Assembly: GCA_937877595.1 (NCBI GenBank)
Contig: CALFIY010000049.1
Span: forward strand, 1 to 41,344
Length of the DNA: 41,344 bases
Source: an uncultured Prevotella sp.
Lineage (GTDB): Bacteria > Bacteroidota > Bacteroidia > Bacteroidales > Bacteroidaceae
Reading direction: 5' to 3'
The translations under genes were made by a program, and so were the position numbers. The notes beneath the pieces are model-generated. The model was not told the origin of the DNA. It ran no database searches and was given only the letters and a program-made list of their open reading frames with translations. Shown here one piece after another: positions 33,695-41,233 of the stretch (positions within the stretch are counted from its first letter, which is position 1; every line of letters begins with the position of its first letter).

Positions 33695-34843
33695 TTACTG
33701 AACGCTACCTGTGTTGCGGTCGAAGTTGATGCTCACCGTCTGTCCGGTAGCCACTTGTACAGAGTAGTCATCGCCGACATCTGAAGCCCAGTTGCCTGGA
33801 ATATCAACTGTACGCCAGTAGAGTTCGCCGCCGAAGAACGTAAACTCTGTGCGCCACCAGTCTTCGCCAGGCACAACGATGTAGGCACGCATCTCACCAG
33901 CACCTTCTGCTGTGTATGTCCAGTTGCTGTCCTTGTCGGCACCTGGAGTGAAGAGATGGTCATTGTCCCAGTCTCCGCCGGCAACGGCACCGCGTACGCC
34001 AGCAGCGCCAGGAGCCACAACGAGTTTCACCTGAACGTTGCTGCCAACAATCTTGGTGATGAATTCGAGAGTGTACCATCCGGCCTTGTCGAATACGATG
34101 TTTCCATCGCTTGCGGCAGTGATGGTCAGACCGTCTACCTGGTTGTCAATCTCGTCGATGAGGTCGTAGCCAAACCAGTCGTTCTCCTTATAGCCCCACT
34201 TGAAGCCGTCGGCATTATTATATATTAATGTGTAGAAGCGACCGTCCTTGCCATATACAGGAGCCAGCGGCTTCCATGTGCTCCATGCGTCGGCAATGGA
34301 GTTGCCGCATACGTAGACTGCTGTAGGCAGTGTGGCGTCAGATGGAGTGTCGTAGCACAACACGCGAATGGTTACAGCGTTAGAGTAAACCTCGCCGAAG
34401 TCGTTGCCAGAATCGGGCAGGAAAGCGCGCAGACGCACGAATATATCCATTTCTCCTTCTGGGTCAGCGTCATCGTGGGCTGCGCGATACATGTCGAGCA
34501 GAGCCAGGTTTATTTCCTCTGCCTTCACATTGATTTTTGTCGATGTGTAGGTGGTGCTCAGTTCGCGCCATCCCTCAGCGTCGGTATCGTCGAGCGACAA
34601 CTGTACGGCATAGCCAACTGCGGCAGGCCAGCCACCATAGTTAGGCTGTGTGGTAGTGAAGTTCACGTATTGAGAGGATGGCAGGTCGTAGACATTATTG
34701 GCTGCAAACTCCGGACGGTTCAGCACGAAACTTTCGGGAACAGTCAGCGTGGGATTGCTGTCGTTGTCGTCTTCACATGCGGTGAAGAGCATGGGCAGCG
34801 CAGCCACCATCAGCAGCATCAGGCTTTTATATATCTTTTTCAT
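33695..34843 (-). CDS. susE: SusE-like outer-membrane glycan-binding lipoprotein
   Basis: A 382-residue lipoprotein (signal MKKIYKSLMLLMVAALPMLFTAC, lipobox LFTAC). It has a SusE-type Ig fold (LTVPESFVLNRPEFAANNVYDLPSSQYVNFTTTQPNYGG...AVGYAVQLSLDD), then binding modules with aromatic motifs such as YVCGNSIADAWSTWKPLAPVYG and FKWGYKENDWFGYDLID. Family members tether starch or other glucans next to SusD. It lies between susD and susF with short gaps (31 and 20 bases), so all four are cotranscribed. Confidence 0.85.
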   Translation of the reverse strand: MKKIYKSLMLLMVAALPMLFTACEDDNDSNPTLTVPESFVLNRPEFAANNVYDLPSSQYVNFTTTQPNYGGWPAAVGYAVQLSLDDTDAEGWRELSTTYTSTKINVKAEEINLALLDMYRAAHDDADPEGEMDIFVRLRAFLPDSGNDFGEVYSNAVTIRVLCYDTPSDATLPTAVYVCGNSIADAWSTWKPLAPVYGKDGRFYTLIYNNADGFKWGYKENDWFGYDLIDEIDNQVDGLTITAASDGNIVFDKAGWYTLEFITKIVGSNVQVKLVVAPGAAGVRGAVAGGDWDNDHLFTPGADKDSNWTYTAEGAGEMRAYIVVPGEDWWRTEFTFFGGELYWRTVDIPGNWASDVGDDYSVQVATGQTVSINFDRNTGSVQ

Positions 34844-34874
34844 ACTTTTCGTGATGTTTTTTAGTTGATAGACT

Positions 34875-36512
34875 TTAGTAGCCGGGGTTCTGTACCAAGT
34901 TAGGATTATTGGTAAGGTCGTTCAGAGGAATTGCGAAGATGTTGCGGTAGGCAGGGAACTGCGAACCGGCGGCAGAGTTGCCCATCCATCTCCATGTGTA
35001 TACAGACTGTCCGCCAAAGTTGTTGAAGCGTACGAGGTCCATGCGGCGACGTCCTTCAAACCAGAACTCCTTGGCCCATTCGTCGCGGATGTCCTCAAGT
35101 GTGTAACTGGTCTTCTGGGTAGCGTTGGCGCGTGAGCGCAGGTCGTTGATCTTTGCAGCGGCGTCGGCAGTCTCGCCGTTGAGGCGTGTCTCAGCCTCAG
35201 CATATGTGAGGTAGGCTTCGGCAATACGCATCAGAGGCAGGTCGGTGTCGACAAACTGGTCGACGATTGACGTTGCCTGTCCGTCAGAGCGCACGTTGCG
35301 GAACTTGGCGCAAGCATAGCCATGCTTCGCGTCGGTCTCGTCTTCGATGTAGCGGGTGTAGCCACCGCCGTCGTAGAAGAGGGCGCGGTCGTCGTTGGCA
35401 ACAGTGATGATGTCGCTGAGTTTGCCAGTCTCCGGAGCGTTGACGCCCTCGCCAAGGAAGATGTCAATAAGTTTGCCCTTCACGCGCATACATTTGCCCC
35501 ATGCGTTGGTGGTGCCCGATGGAATGAGGTCTGCCATGTCGCTCTCGCTGGTCTTGCAGTATGTGGAGAGAACGAGGAAGTGCATGCCGCCGTAACTCTG
35601 TGTGCGAATGCCGTCGTGCAGAATTGGGAAGATGTCTTCATATTGTGCGCCGTTCACGTCGTTGTCGGCAAGGAACAGCATCTGATATGGCTTGTAGACT
35701 TCTCCTGTTACAGGATTGGTGGCGCCAGTAAGGTTCAGATGGTAGTATCCGTTGTTGATAACCTGGTCGGCGTAGTCTTTGGCTTCGCTCCAGCGTGGAG
35801 TTCCAGTGTAGACAGCAGCGTTCAGGTAGAGGCGGGCCAGCAGCAGTTGTGCAGCCACGCGGTCTACGCGGCCATACTTCATCGAGCCGGCAGTGCCGAG
35901 GTCGCTGATGATGGCTTTCAGTTCGCTCTCTATGAAACTGAAGTACTGGGCGCGTGTGTAGCGCACGCCTGGGTCGACACTAACGTGTTCCACGAAGGCA
36001 GCATTGCCGTAGAGGTCCATCACGCTGAAATAGTTGTAGGCGCGGATGAAGCGCACTTCAGCGCGGCGCTTGGCATTTTCCGGAGTGCCGTCGGCAGGAT
36101 GCTGGTCAAGGTAGTAGTTACAGAGAGTAATGGTGAAGAACATGCGGTAGTACAGTCCGATGGTGCGAGCATTGCTTGCGTCGTAACTGTTATGCAACAG
36201 TTCTGGAATACCGGTATCGTTGAGCCAGACCCAACTTGCTTCGTCGGTGGTAAACTCGTTTAGTTCCCACATCATTCGGTAGTAGTTGGAGCGGCCTTCG
36301 TCTTGGTCGGCGATATCCTGATTGCCGCTTGGGCCCTCCTGTCCTGTAAGAGTGAAACTGCTGTATATCTTGTTCAGCAGTTGCTCTTCGGTATATTCTG
36401 CCGTCTGCTGCGGGTTGATGTTGTCAACGTGCAGGTCGTTCACGCAGGCGGTGAAGCCCAGCGAGCAGGCCAGTGCTGCAGCAGGAATTATGGTTTTTAT
36501 GTTAAGTTTCAT
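34875..36512 (-). CDS. susD: SusD/RagB family nutrient-binding outer-membrane lipoprotein
   Basis: A 545-residue SusD-like lipoprotein (signal ending LGFTAC) that forms the lid over the SusC pore and captures oligosaccharides. Typical features are INPQQTAEYTEEQLLNKIYSSFTLTGQEG, the TPR-like helices (NAKRRAEVRFIRAYNYFSVMDLYGNAAFVEH; AAQLLLARLYLNAAVYTG), and the C-terminal LPLMRIAEAYLTYAEAETRLNGE...EWAKEFWFEGRRRMDLVRFNNFG...FAIPLNDLTNNPNLVQNPGY. All expected parts are there. It follows susC by 21 bases. Confidence 0.94.
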   Translation of the reverse strand: MKLNIKTIIPAAALACSLGFTACVNDLHVDNINPQQTAEYTEEQLLNKIYSSFTLTGQEGPSGNQDIADQDEGRSNYYRMMWELNEFTTDEASWVWLNDTGIPELLHNSYDASNARTIGLYYRMFFTITLCNYYLDQHPADGTPENAKRRAEVRFIRAYNYFSVMDLYGNAAFVEHVSVDPGVRYTRAQYFSFIESELKAIISDLGTAGSMKYGRVDRVAAQLLLARLYLNAAVYTGTPRWSEAKDYADQVINNGYYHLNLTGATNPVTGEVYKPYQMLFLADNDVNGAQYEDIFPILHDGIRTQSYGGMHFLVLSTYCKTSESDMADLIPSGTTNAWGKCMRVKGKLIDIFLGEGVNAPETGKLSDIITVANDDRALFYDGGGYTRYIEDETDAKHGYACAKFRNVRSDGQATSIVDQFVDTDLPLMRIAEAYLTYAEAETRLNGETADAAAKINDLRSRANATQKTSYTLEDIRDEWAKEFWFEGRRRMDLVRFNNFGGQSVYTWRWMGNSAAGSQFPAYRNIFAIPLNDLTNNPNLVQNPGY

Positions 36513-36533
36513 AGTTGTATCCTTTTTTTAGGT

Positions 36534-39500
36534 TTAGAAATTCAAACTCAGACCAAGGATTCCCATGAACGGACGTGGGTAGATGCTGCCATCGTATCCG
36601 CCGTCGATTTCCGGGTCGATACCTTTATACTTCGTAATAGTGAGCACATTCTGTGCAGTGAGGAATACGCGTCCGTTGATCTTGCTGTTGAAGAGATTGT
36701 CGAACGAATAACCCAGAGTGACGTTGTCGAGTTTCAGGAACGAGGCGTTCTGTATGAAGTAGTCGCTGAGTGCGCTCTTCTCGTTGGTAGCCTGCCAGTT
36801 CTTCTCTGCAGCATCCTTGTATACGTTGTGCCATGCATTTCCTACATACAGACCGGTTATCGAAACGTTGGAGATGCCTCCGGCCTCTATGCCGTTGTAG
36901 ACGTAGTTGTTTAGATTGGCGCGCATGGAGAAACTGAAGTCCCATTTCTTGTAGATTACCTTCGAGGTAAAGCCCATGGTGACGTCAGGAGTTGATTTCT
37001 TGTAGAAGTAGCGGTCGCTGGAGGTGATGATGCCGTCGCCGTTGCGGTCTACATACTGTCCGAAGATTGGCTGTCCGTCAGCGTCGTAAACCTGCTGGTA
37101 AACGTAGAAAGCCTCTACGGGTCGTCCCACATGGTAGGCCTTTATTCCGTCAGAGCCGGAGTCGCCTACTGCCATTCCGCCGTGCAGTATCTTGTAGTCT
37201 TCGTCGCCGCCTACGAGTTCATCAATCTCGTTCTTGTTCCAAGTGATGTTGTAGCCCAACTGCCATGAGAGATTCTTCTTCTGGATGGCGCGCCAGTTGA
37301 CTGCAAATTCGAGGCCGGTGTTGTGGAGCGAGCCGATATTCTTGTTGATCTTGTTGGAGAAGTTGGTACCAACAGGCAGGACGACGCTGTTGATAAGGTC
37401 GGTGGTCTTGCGGTGGTAGAAGTCGAGATTGAACGACAGGCGGTCGTTGAGAACGCTGAGGTCGATACCGGCATTCCACGTTGTGGTTTTCTCCCATGTC
37501 AGGGCCTGATAGAAAGCATCCGGGCGGGTTGTCTCACCACTGCCGAAGACGTCATAGTAGGCTGCCTTGAGGTTTGGCGTGTATGTCGGGATATATGTGT
37601 AGTCGCCTATACCTTCCTGCTGACCAGTGATACCCCAGCCGAGGCGCAACTTGAAGTCGGACATCCACTTGACGTTCTTCAGGAAAGCCTCTTCGTTGAT
37701 CTTCCATGCCAGTGCCACGGATGGGAAAACGCCCCACTGCTGGTTGTCAGCATCGTCGAGCCAGTTGAAGCGCGACGAGCCGTCGGCACGCAGCGTAGCG
37801 GTGAGCATGTAGCGGTTGGCGAATGTATAGTTGAAGCGTCCGAAGAACGAGACGAGGTAGTTTTCTGTCTCGTAGTTGGCCGGTTTCGACTCGTTATAGT
37901 ATTCTCCCGGAGTCTCAGTGTTTGTCATCGGATAGAGACCGTAACTGTGGTATTCGTTTTTCTTGTGGAAGTGTTGCCACTCGTAACCAGCCATCAGTCC
38001 GATGTTATGTTTGCCCAGTTCCTTGGCATAATCGGCATACATATTGAGCAGCAGGTTGTAGGTATTGGTCTTGCTGTTGGAGTGGTAGCCGTAGTAGTAG
38101 TTGTCAAAACTGTATGGGCTCTGCTCGGCAGTCGACTTGCCGCTGGTGATGTCCATACCGCCGTTGACATGCAGTTGCAGGTCTTCAAAACCGTGCACCT
38201 TGTAGATCATTTCCACGTTGCCAACGAGCGAGTTGGTCTTTCCGGTATTTTCATACTGCTCAAGAGCAGCGACAGGGTTCTGCGGTGCGAGCGAGTTCTT
38301 GTTGGCTGTCCACTCAGTGTCGGCCCACGTTCCGGTGCTGTACCACTGCCAGTAGCCGCCAAATGCATCGTGCATCTGTGCTGTCGTGGCGTGGATGGGC
38401 TTTGTGGGATCCATCGAGAGGGCATTGTATATGGCACCGCCATTGTTCCAGTTGGTCTTGGAATACATGCCCTTGGCATTGATATTAAATGTCAGGTGGT
38501 CGTTGAGCAGTGTCGGAGCAACGTTGACACTGGCTGTATAGCGCTGATAGTCGCTCTTCTTGACGACACCGTTCTGGTCGGTGAAGCCTACGCTGACGCG
38601 GTAAGGCATGTTTTTCAGTCCGCCGGTGACAGTGATGTTGTGGTCGGTGGAGATAGCCGTGCGGTATATCTCTTTCTGCCAGTCGGTATTGGCGAAAAGG
38701 TGATTGCCGTCCTCATCGTAGTATCCGAGATTTGCATATTCGGGACTTGCCAGATAGGCTGCCTCGTCATATCCGCGAGCGCGCATCACAAGGTCCTGAA
38801 TGTATGGCAAATATTCGTCGGTGTCCATCACGTCGAGTTTCTTGGCCACTACGCCAATGGAAACATTGCCGTTGTAGGACACCTGTGCTTTCTGTCCCTT
38901 GCGGCCCTTCTTTGTGGTGATGATGATAACGCCGTTAGATGCGCGGCTACCGTAGATGGCTGTTGCCGAAGCGTCTTTGAGCACAGTGAAACTCTCAATA
39001 TCGTTAGGATTGATTAACGAGAGAGCATTGCCAGCGCCTTCTTTTCCGTAACTGTCCATCGTCAGGCCGTCGACAACAATCAGAGGGTCGTTGGAGGCAT
39101 TGAGCGACGAACCGCCACGAATGCGTATTGTCGCGCCACCGCCTGGAGTACCTCCCCCGTTAGTAATATTGACACCGGCCACCTTGCCTTGCAGCATGTC
39201 CTGTGCTGATGTCTGCAAGCCCTTGTTCATGTCGTCGGGCTTGATAGCAGTTACCGATCCCGTGAGGTCGTTTTTCTTTACTCGTCCGTAGCCGATGACC
39301 ACCACGTTCTCAAGCACTGTCTGGTCGTCGCGCAGAGTGACGACTACGTTTGGTGCTGCTTTCACCGTAGAAGTCTGATAGCCAACAAACGAGACTGTGA
39401 TGTCTTGCCCTTGTTGAGCCTTCAGGGTGAAGTTGCCATCGAAGTCCGACACCGTGGCGGTCTGCGTTCCCGCTACGCGCACTGTGGCTCCAATGATGGG

Positions 39501-39626
39501 TTCTCCCTGAGCATCCTTAACATGGCCCTTGACAGTGATCTGTGCAAAGGCTCCTACCGATAGGAACAGGCCCAGACAGAGAGCCAGCATCCTAAGAGGC
39601 ATCTTAATGTTTACCTGCTTCATCAT
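36534..39626 (-). CDS. susC: SusC/RagA family TonB-dependent outer-membrane transporter
   Basis: A 1030-residue TonB-dependent transporter. In order: signal peptide (MLALCLGLFLSVGAFAQ), a carboxypeptidase-D-like domain (VKGHVKDAQGEPIIGATVRV...VSFVGYQT, residues about 30-110), the plug with ENVVVIGYGRVKKNDLTGSVTAI and IRIRGGSSLNASNDPLIVVDG, the SusC motif SFTVLKDASATAIYGSRASNGVIIITTKKG, and a 22-strand barrel ending in PFMGILGLSLNF. It imports oligosaccharides using TonB energy. The neighbours susD/E/F and a LacI regulator point to an alpha-glucan or malto-oligosaccharide substrate, but no glycoside hydrolase is in the window to confirm it. Confidence 0.95.
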   Translation of the reverse strand: MMKQVNIKMPLRMLALCLGLFLSVGAFAQITVKGHVKDAQGEPIIGATVRVAGTQTATVSDFDGNFTLKAQQGQDITVSFVGYQTSTVKAAPNVVVTLRDDQTVLENVVVIGYGRVKKNDLTGSVTAIKPDDMNKGLQTSAQDMLQGKVAGVNITNGGGTPGGGATIRIRGGSSLNASNDPLIVVDGLTMDSYGKEGAGNALSLINPNDIESFTVLKDASATAIYGSRASNGVIIITTKKGRKGQKAQVSYNGNVSIGVVAKKLDVMDTDEYLPYIQDLVMRARGYDEAAYLASPEYANLGYYDEDGNHLFANTDWQKEIYRTAISTDHNITVTGGLKNMPYRVSVGFTDQNGVVKKSDYQRYTASVNVAPTLLNDHLTFNINAKGMYSKTNWNNGGAIYNALSMDPTKPIHATTAQMHDAFGGYWQWYSTGTWADTEWTANKNSLAPQNPVAALEQYENTGKTNSLVGNVEMIYKVHGFEDLQLHVNGGMDITSGKSTAEQSPYSFDNYYYGYHSNSKTNTYNLLLNMYADYAKELGKHNIGLMAGYEWQHFHKKNEYHSYGLYPMTNTETPGEYYNESKPANYETENYLVSFFGRFNYTFANRYMLTATLRADGSSRFNWLDDADNQQWGVFPSVALAWKINEEAFLKNVKWMSDFKLRLGWGITGQQEGIGDYTYIPTYTPNLKAAYYDVFGSGETTRPDAFYQALTWEKTTTWNAGIDLSVLNDRLSFNLDFYHRKTTDLINSVVLPVGTNFSNKINKNIGSLHNTGLEFAVNWRAIQKKNLSWQLGYNITWNKNEIDELVGGDEDYKILHGGMAVGDSGSDGIKAYHVGRPVEAFYVYQQVYDADGQPIFGQYVDRNGDGIITSSDRYFYKKSTPDVTMGFTSKVIYKKWDFSFSMRANLNNYVYNGIEAGGISNVSITGLYVGNAWHNVYKDAAEKNWQATNEKSALSDYFIQNASFLKLDNVTLGYSFDNLFNSKINGRVFLTAQNVLTITKYKGIDPEIDGGYDGSIYPRPFMGILGLSLNF

Positions 39627-39707
39627 TTTTGTTTTAAGTTAGTAATATGTATAAATTTTTGTGTTGTATGTTTTGGCGGATTAAGGTAAATTGATTTATA
39701 TCAAGTG

Positions 39708-39740
39708 CAAAGATAGGAATTGTTTTAATTCGTTAGCAAA
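39708..39740 (-). promoter_or_regulatory. Predicted susC operon promoter
   Basis: Minus strand: TTTG (39737-39740), 21 bases, then TATCTTTG (39708-39715), a perfect -7 box. The predicted RNA start near 39702 leaves a leader of about 75 bases before the susC ATG. Confidence 0.65.
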
Positions 39741-39766
39741 TTTTTTATAAAAATTGTTTTCTGTCT

Positions 39767-39786
39767 AAATGCAAACGTTTGCATTT
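39767..39786. promoter_or_regulatory. LacI-family operator O1 upstream of susC
   Basis: AAATGCAAACGTTTGCATTT is a perfect 20-bp palindrome with the central CG and half-site layout of LacI/GalR-family operators. It is centred about 75 bp upstream of the predicted susC start and upstream of the -33 element, a position that fits activation rather than steric repression. Confidence 0.8.
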
Positions 39787-39892
39787 CCTTCTTTCCCTCG
39801 CGCGCGTAAATAATTAAAGGTGACGTAATCCGCAAGTCGTAGCAGATTGCCGGTATGCCGTGTGGTTTCGCTGGTAGCAATGCGTGGCGGAA

Positions 39893-40050
39893 GCGCTGCT
39901 GTTTTTAAATCTGCCAGCACTGCTTTTAAATTTGCCAGCGCTGTTTTAATTTTCGTCAGCGCTGTTTTAATTTTTGCCAGCGCTGTTTTTAAAATCGTCA
40001 CAGCTGTTTTTAAAAAAATTAAAACTGCGCTGACGAAATCTGGCAGCAGC
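39893..40050. repeat. Tandem 21-bp A/T-tract repeats between two operators
   Basis: About seven units with a period of 21 bases. Each has a GCGCTG/GCACTG/CAGCTG core, then a TTTTAAA or TTTTAATTTT tract, then GCCA or GTCA. Late in the array a near-inverted copy (about 40015-40039) can pair with 39951-39973 over more than 20 bases with one mismatch, giving a possible large hairpin. The units match in period and sequence those inside the S8 protease gene. Confidence 0.85.
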
Positions 40051-40114
40051 ATTGGCGGAAAATGCGAGTTTTCAGGCTGGGGAAACGGCTGTATTGGCGG
40101 AATTGGCGAGTGTT

Positions 40115-40130
40115 GTGCAAACGTTTGCAC
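40115..40130. promoter_or_regulatory. LacI-family operator O2 upstream of lacI
   Basis: GTGCAAACGTTTGCAC is a perfect 16-bp palindrome sharing the 14-base core TGCAAACGTTTGCA with O1, 346 bp away centre to centre. It is centred about 76 bp upstream of the predicted lacI start, mirroring O1. Confidence 0.8.
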
Positions 40131-40184
40131 TGGCTCGTTTCGAAAAATAATGCTTCGTGATGCTCACGGATAGCCATTTTTTGA

Positions 40185-40192
40185 TATTTTTG
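40185..40192 (+). promoter_or_regulatory. Predicted -7 box for lacI
   Basis: TATTTTTG is a perfect TAnnTTTG -7 box, 23 bases before the ATG at 40216. No good -33 TTTG is seen, which would be consistent with a promoter that depends on an activator. Confidence 0.5.
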
Positions 40193-40215
40193 CAATAAGA
40201 AGCCAACTGTAACCG

Positions 40216-40629
40216 ATGAACGACAACACGCCACTCACCATGAAGGACATTGCCCGCGAACTGGGCATATCGGTAGCCACCGTTTCGCGTGCGCTGAAAG
40301 ACTCGCCGCGCATCTCCAAGGAGCGGCGGGAGATGATACAGCATTATGCCCGCGAGCACAATTTCACACCGAATGTGCTGGCCGAGTCGCTGCGCCATTC
40401 GCGCGTCAAGCCCCAGCGGCTGATAGGCGTAATAATCCCCGACTTCGTCCACTACTATTTCGCCTCCGTGCTGACAGGGATAGAGGAGGAGGCGTCGGCT
40501 CGGGGATACAGACTTCTGGTAGCGACAAGTCAGGAGCGCTACGAGCGTGAGGTGCGTATCTGCCAGTCGTTCTACGAGAACAAGGTGTGCGGCATCATCG
40601 TCTCGCAGGCCAAGAACACACAGCAGTAC
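40216..40629 (+). pseudogene. LacI family transcriptional regulator, N-terminal part (truncated)
   Basis: The first 138 residues or so of a LacI/GalR regulator. They comprise the helix-turn-helix and hinge (MKDIARELGISVATVSRALKDSPRISKERREMIQHYAREHNFTPNVLAESLRHSR, residues 9-63) and the start of the periplasmic-binding-protein-like sugar domain (LIGVIIPDFVHYYFASVLTGIEEEASARGYRLLVATSQERYEREVRICQSFYENKVCGIIVSQAKNT). A full protein is about 340 residues. After QQYA (base 40629) the frame continues 25 codons to a stop at 40704 with no family resemblance. Together with the foreign left end, I read this as an assembly break and not a natural truncation. It probably senses a sugar and controls the sus-like operon through the two flanking operators. 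Confidence 0.87.
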
Positions 40630-41023
40630 GCTCAAAAGTCTACACGCCAAAGGATTTGGAATGCCAAAACACGGATAAGAGTGCAGCAGGAAAAGCCTAT
40701 TTAAGAAAACACTCTAAATAATCATTGTAAATCATTGGTTGTAATAGCGTTTTATATCTCTAAACTACCCCTTTTCGGCGGATATTCAGAAATGTATATC
40801 AAATACACCGTTTACTACTACAGCAATGTTTTATTAAATAAGCATAAATGTCAGGTTGCTATACGTTTATTACTTGTCCTGAATCGAGAATGAATATTCA
40901 TCCATCTATACGAATCGGTATATTCATGTTTAGCAATCGTTTATTCGAAACTGCAAACTGCCAAGTGGAGGCAGATGATTTAGTTTTTGAAATCCGAACT
41001 CGTAGTTTTCGGGATCGGGAATG

Positions 41024-41040
41024 CCGAATCTGGGATTCGG
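41024..41040. repeat. Short perfect hairpin
   Basis: CCGAATC (41024-41030) pairs with GATTCGG (41034-41040) around a three-base loop. There is no clear T-run after it, so a terminator role is doubtful. Confidence 0.5.
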
Positions 41041-41069
41041 AAGTGTGAAATTTAGAGATTTGAAAGCCG

Positions 41070-41101
41070 AATCGCCAAAGAGCTAAATTCGGCGATTTTT
41101 G
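41070..41101 (+). terminator. Terminator-like hairpin
   Basis: AATCGCC (41070-41076) pairs with GGCGATT (41091-41097), and the stem runs into TTTT on the plus strand. An overlapping GCCGAA/TTCGGC pairing is an alternative fold. Confidence 0.5.
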
Positions 41102-41203
41102 AATCCTTGCGATATTTGCCGACGTAAGGGCGAAAGAGAAATTCTGCGCAAATCTCAGCGCATGAGATTCCAGGGCAAGCCCTTTGGACATAGGGCTTTA
41201 TGC

Positions 41204-41233
41204 GAAAAAAATTGCCTCGCGAGGGCGAGGCAA
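41204..41233 (-). terminator. Intrinsic terminator, leftward
   Basis: TTGCCTCGC (41212-41220) and GCGAGGCAA (41225-41233) form a perfect 9-bp stem with a GAGG loop. On the minus strand the stem is followed at once by TTTTTTTCGC (from 41211 down), a classic U-run. It implies a leftward gene ending just right of the window, or beyond the break. Confidence 0.65.

Larger units (their letters stand above)
39627..40215. other. susC-lacI divergent regulatory region
   Basis: About 590 bases without a gene, between the divergent starts of susC and lacI. It holds a promoter for each gene, two LacI-type operators (39767-39786 and 40115-40130) and, between the operators, a tandem array of about seven 21-bp repeats (39893-40050). 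An open frame across the array on the minus strand is only a translation of the repeats. Confidence 0.8.

Noticed and set aside
37323..39017. Long plus-strand open frame (564 codons) opposite susC
   Set aside because: It is antisense to an unmistakable SusC gene, shows no domain of its own, and arises from codon bias of the real frame.
39893..40050. Possible CRISPR array
   Set aside because: Units are contiguous 21-mers with no unique spacers, and no cas genes are present.
39765..40130. 121-codon minus-strand frame rich in KTALTKIKTAL repeats
   Set aside because: It is only a translation of the 21-bp array and the operators between susC and lacI; no start signal or family match supports a protein.
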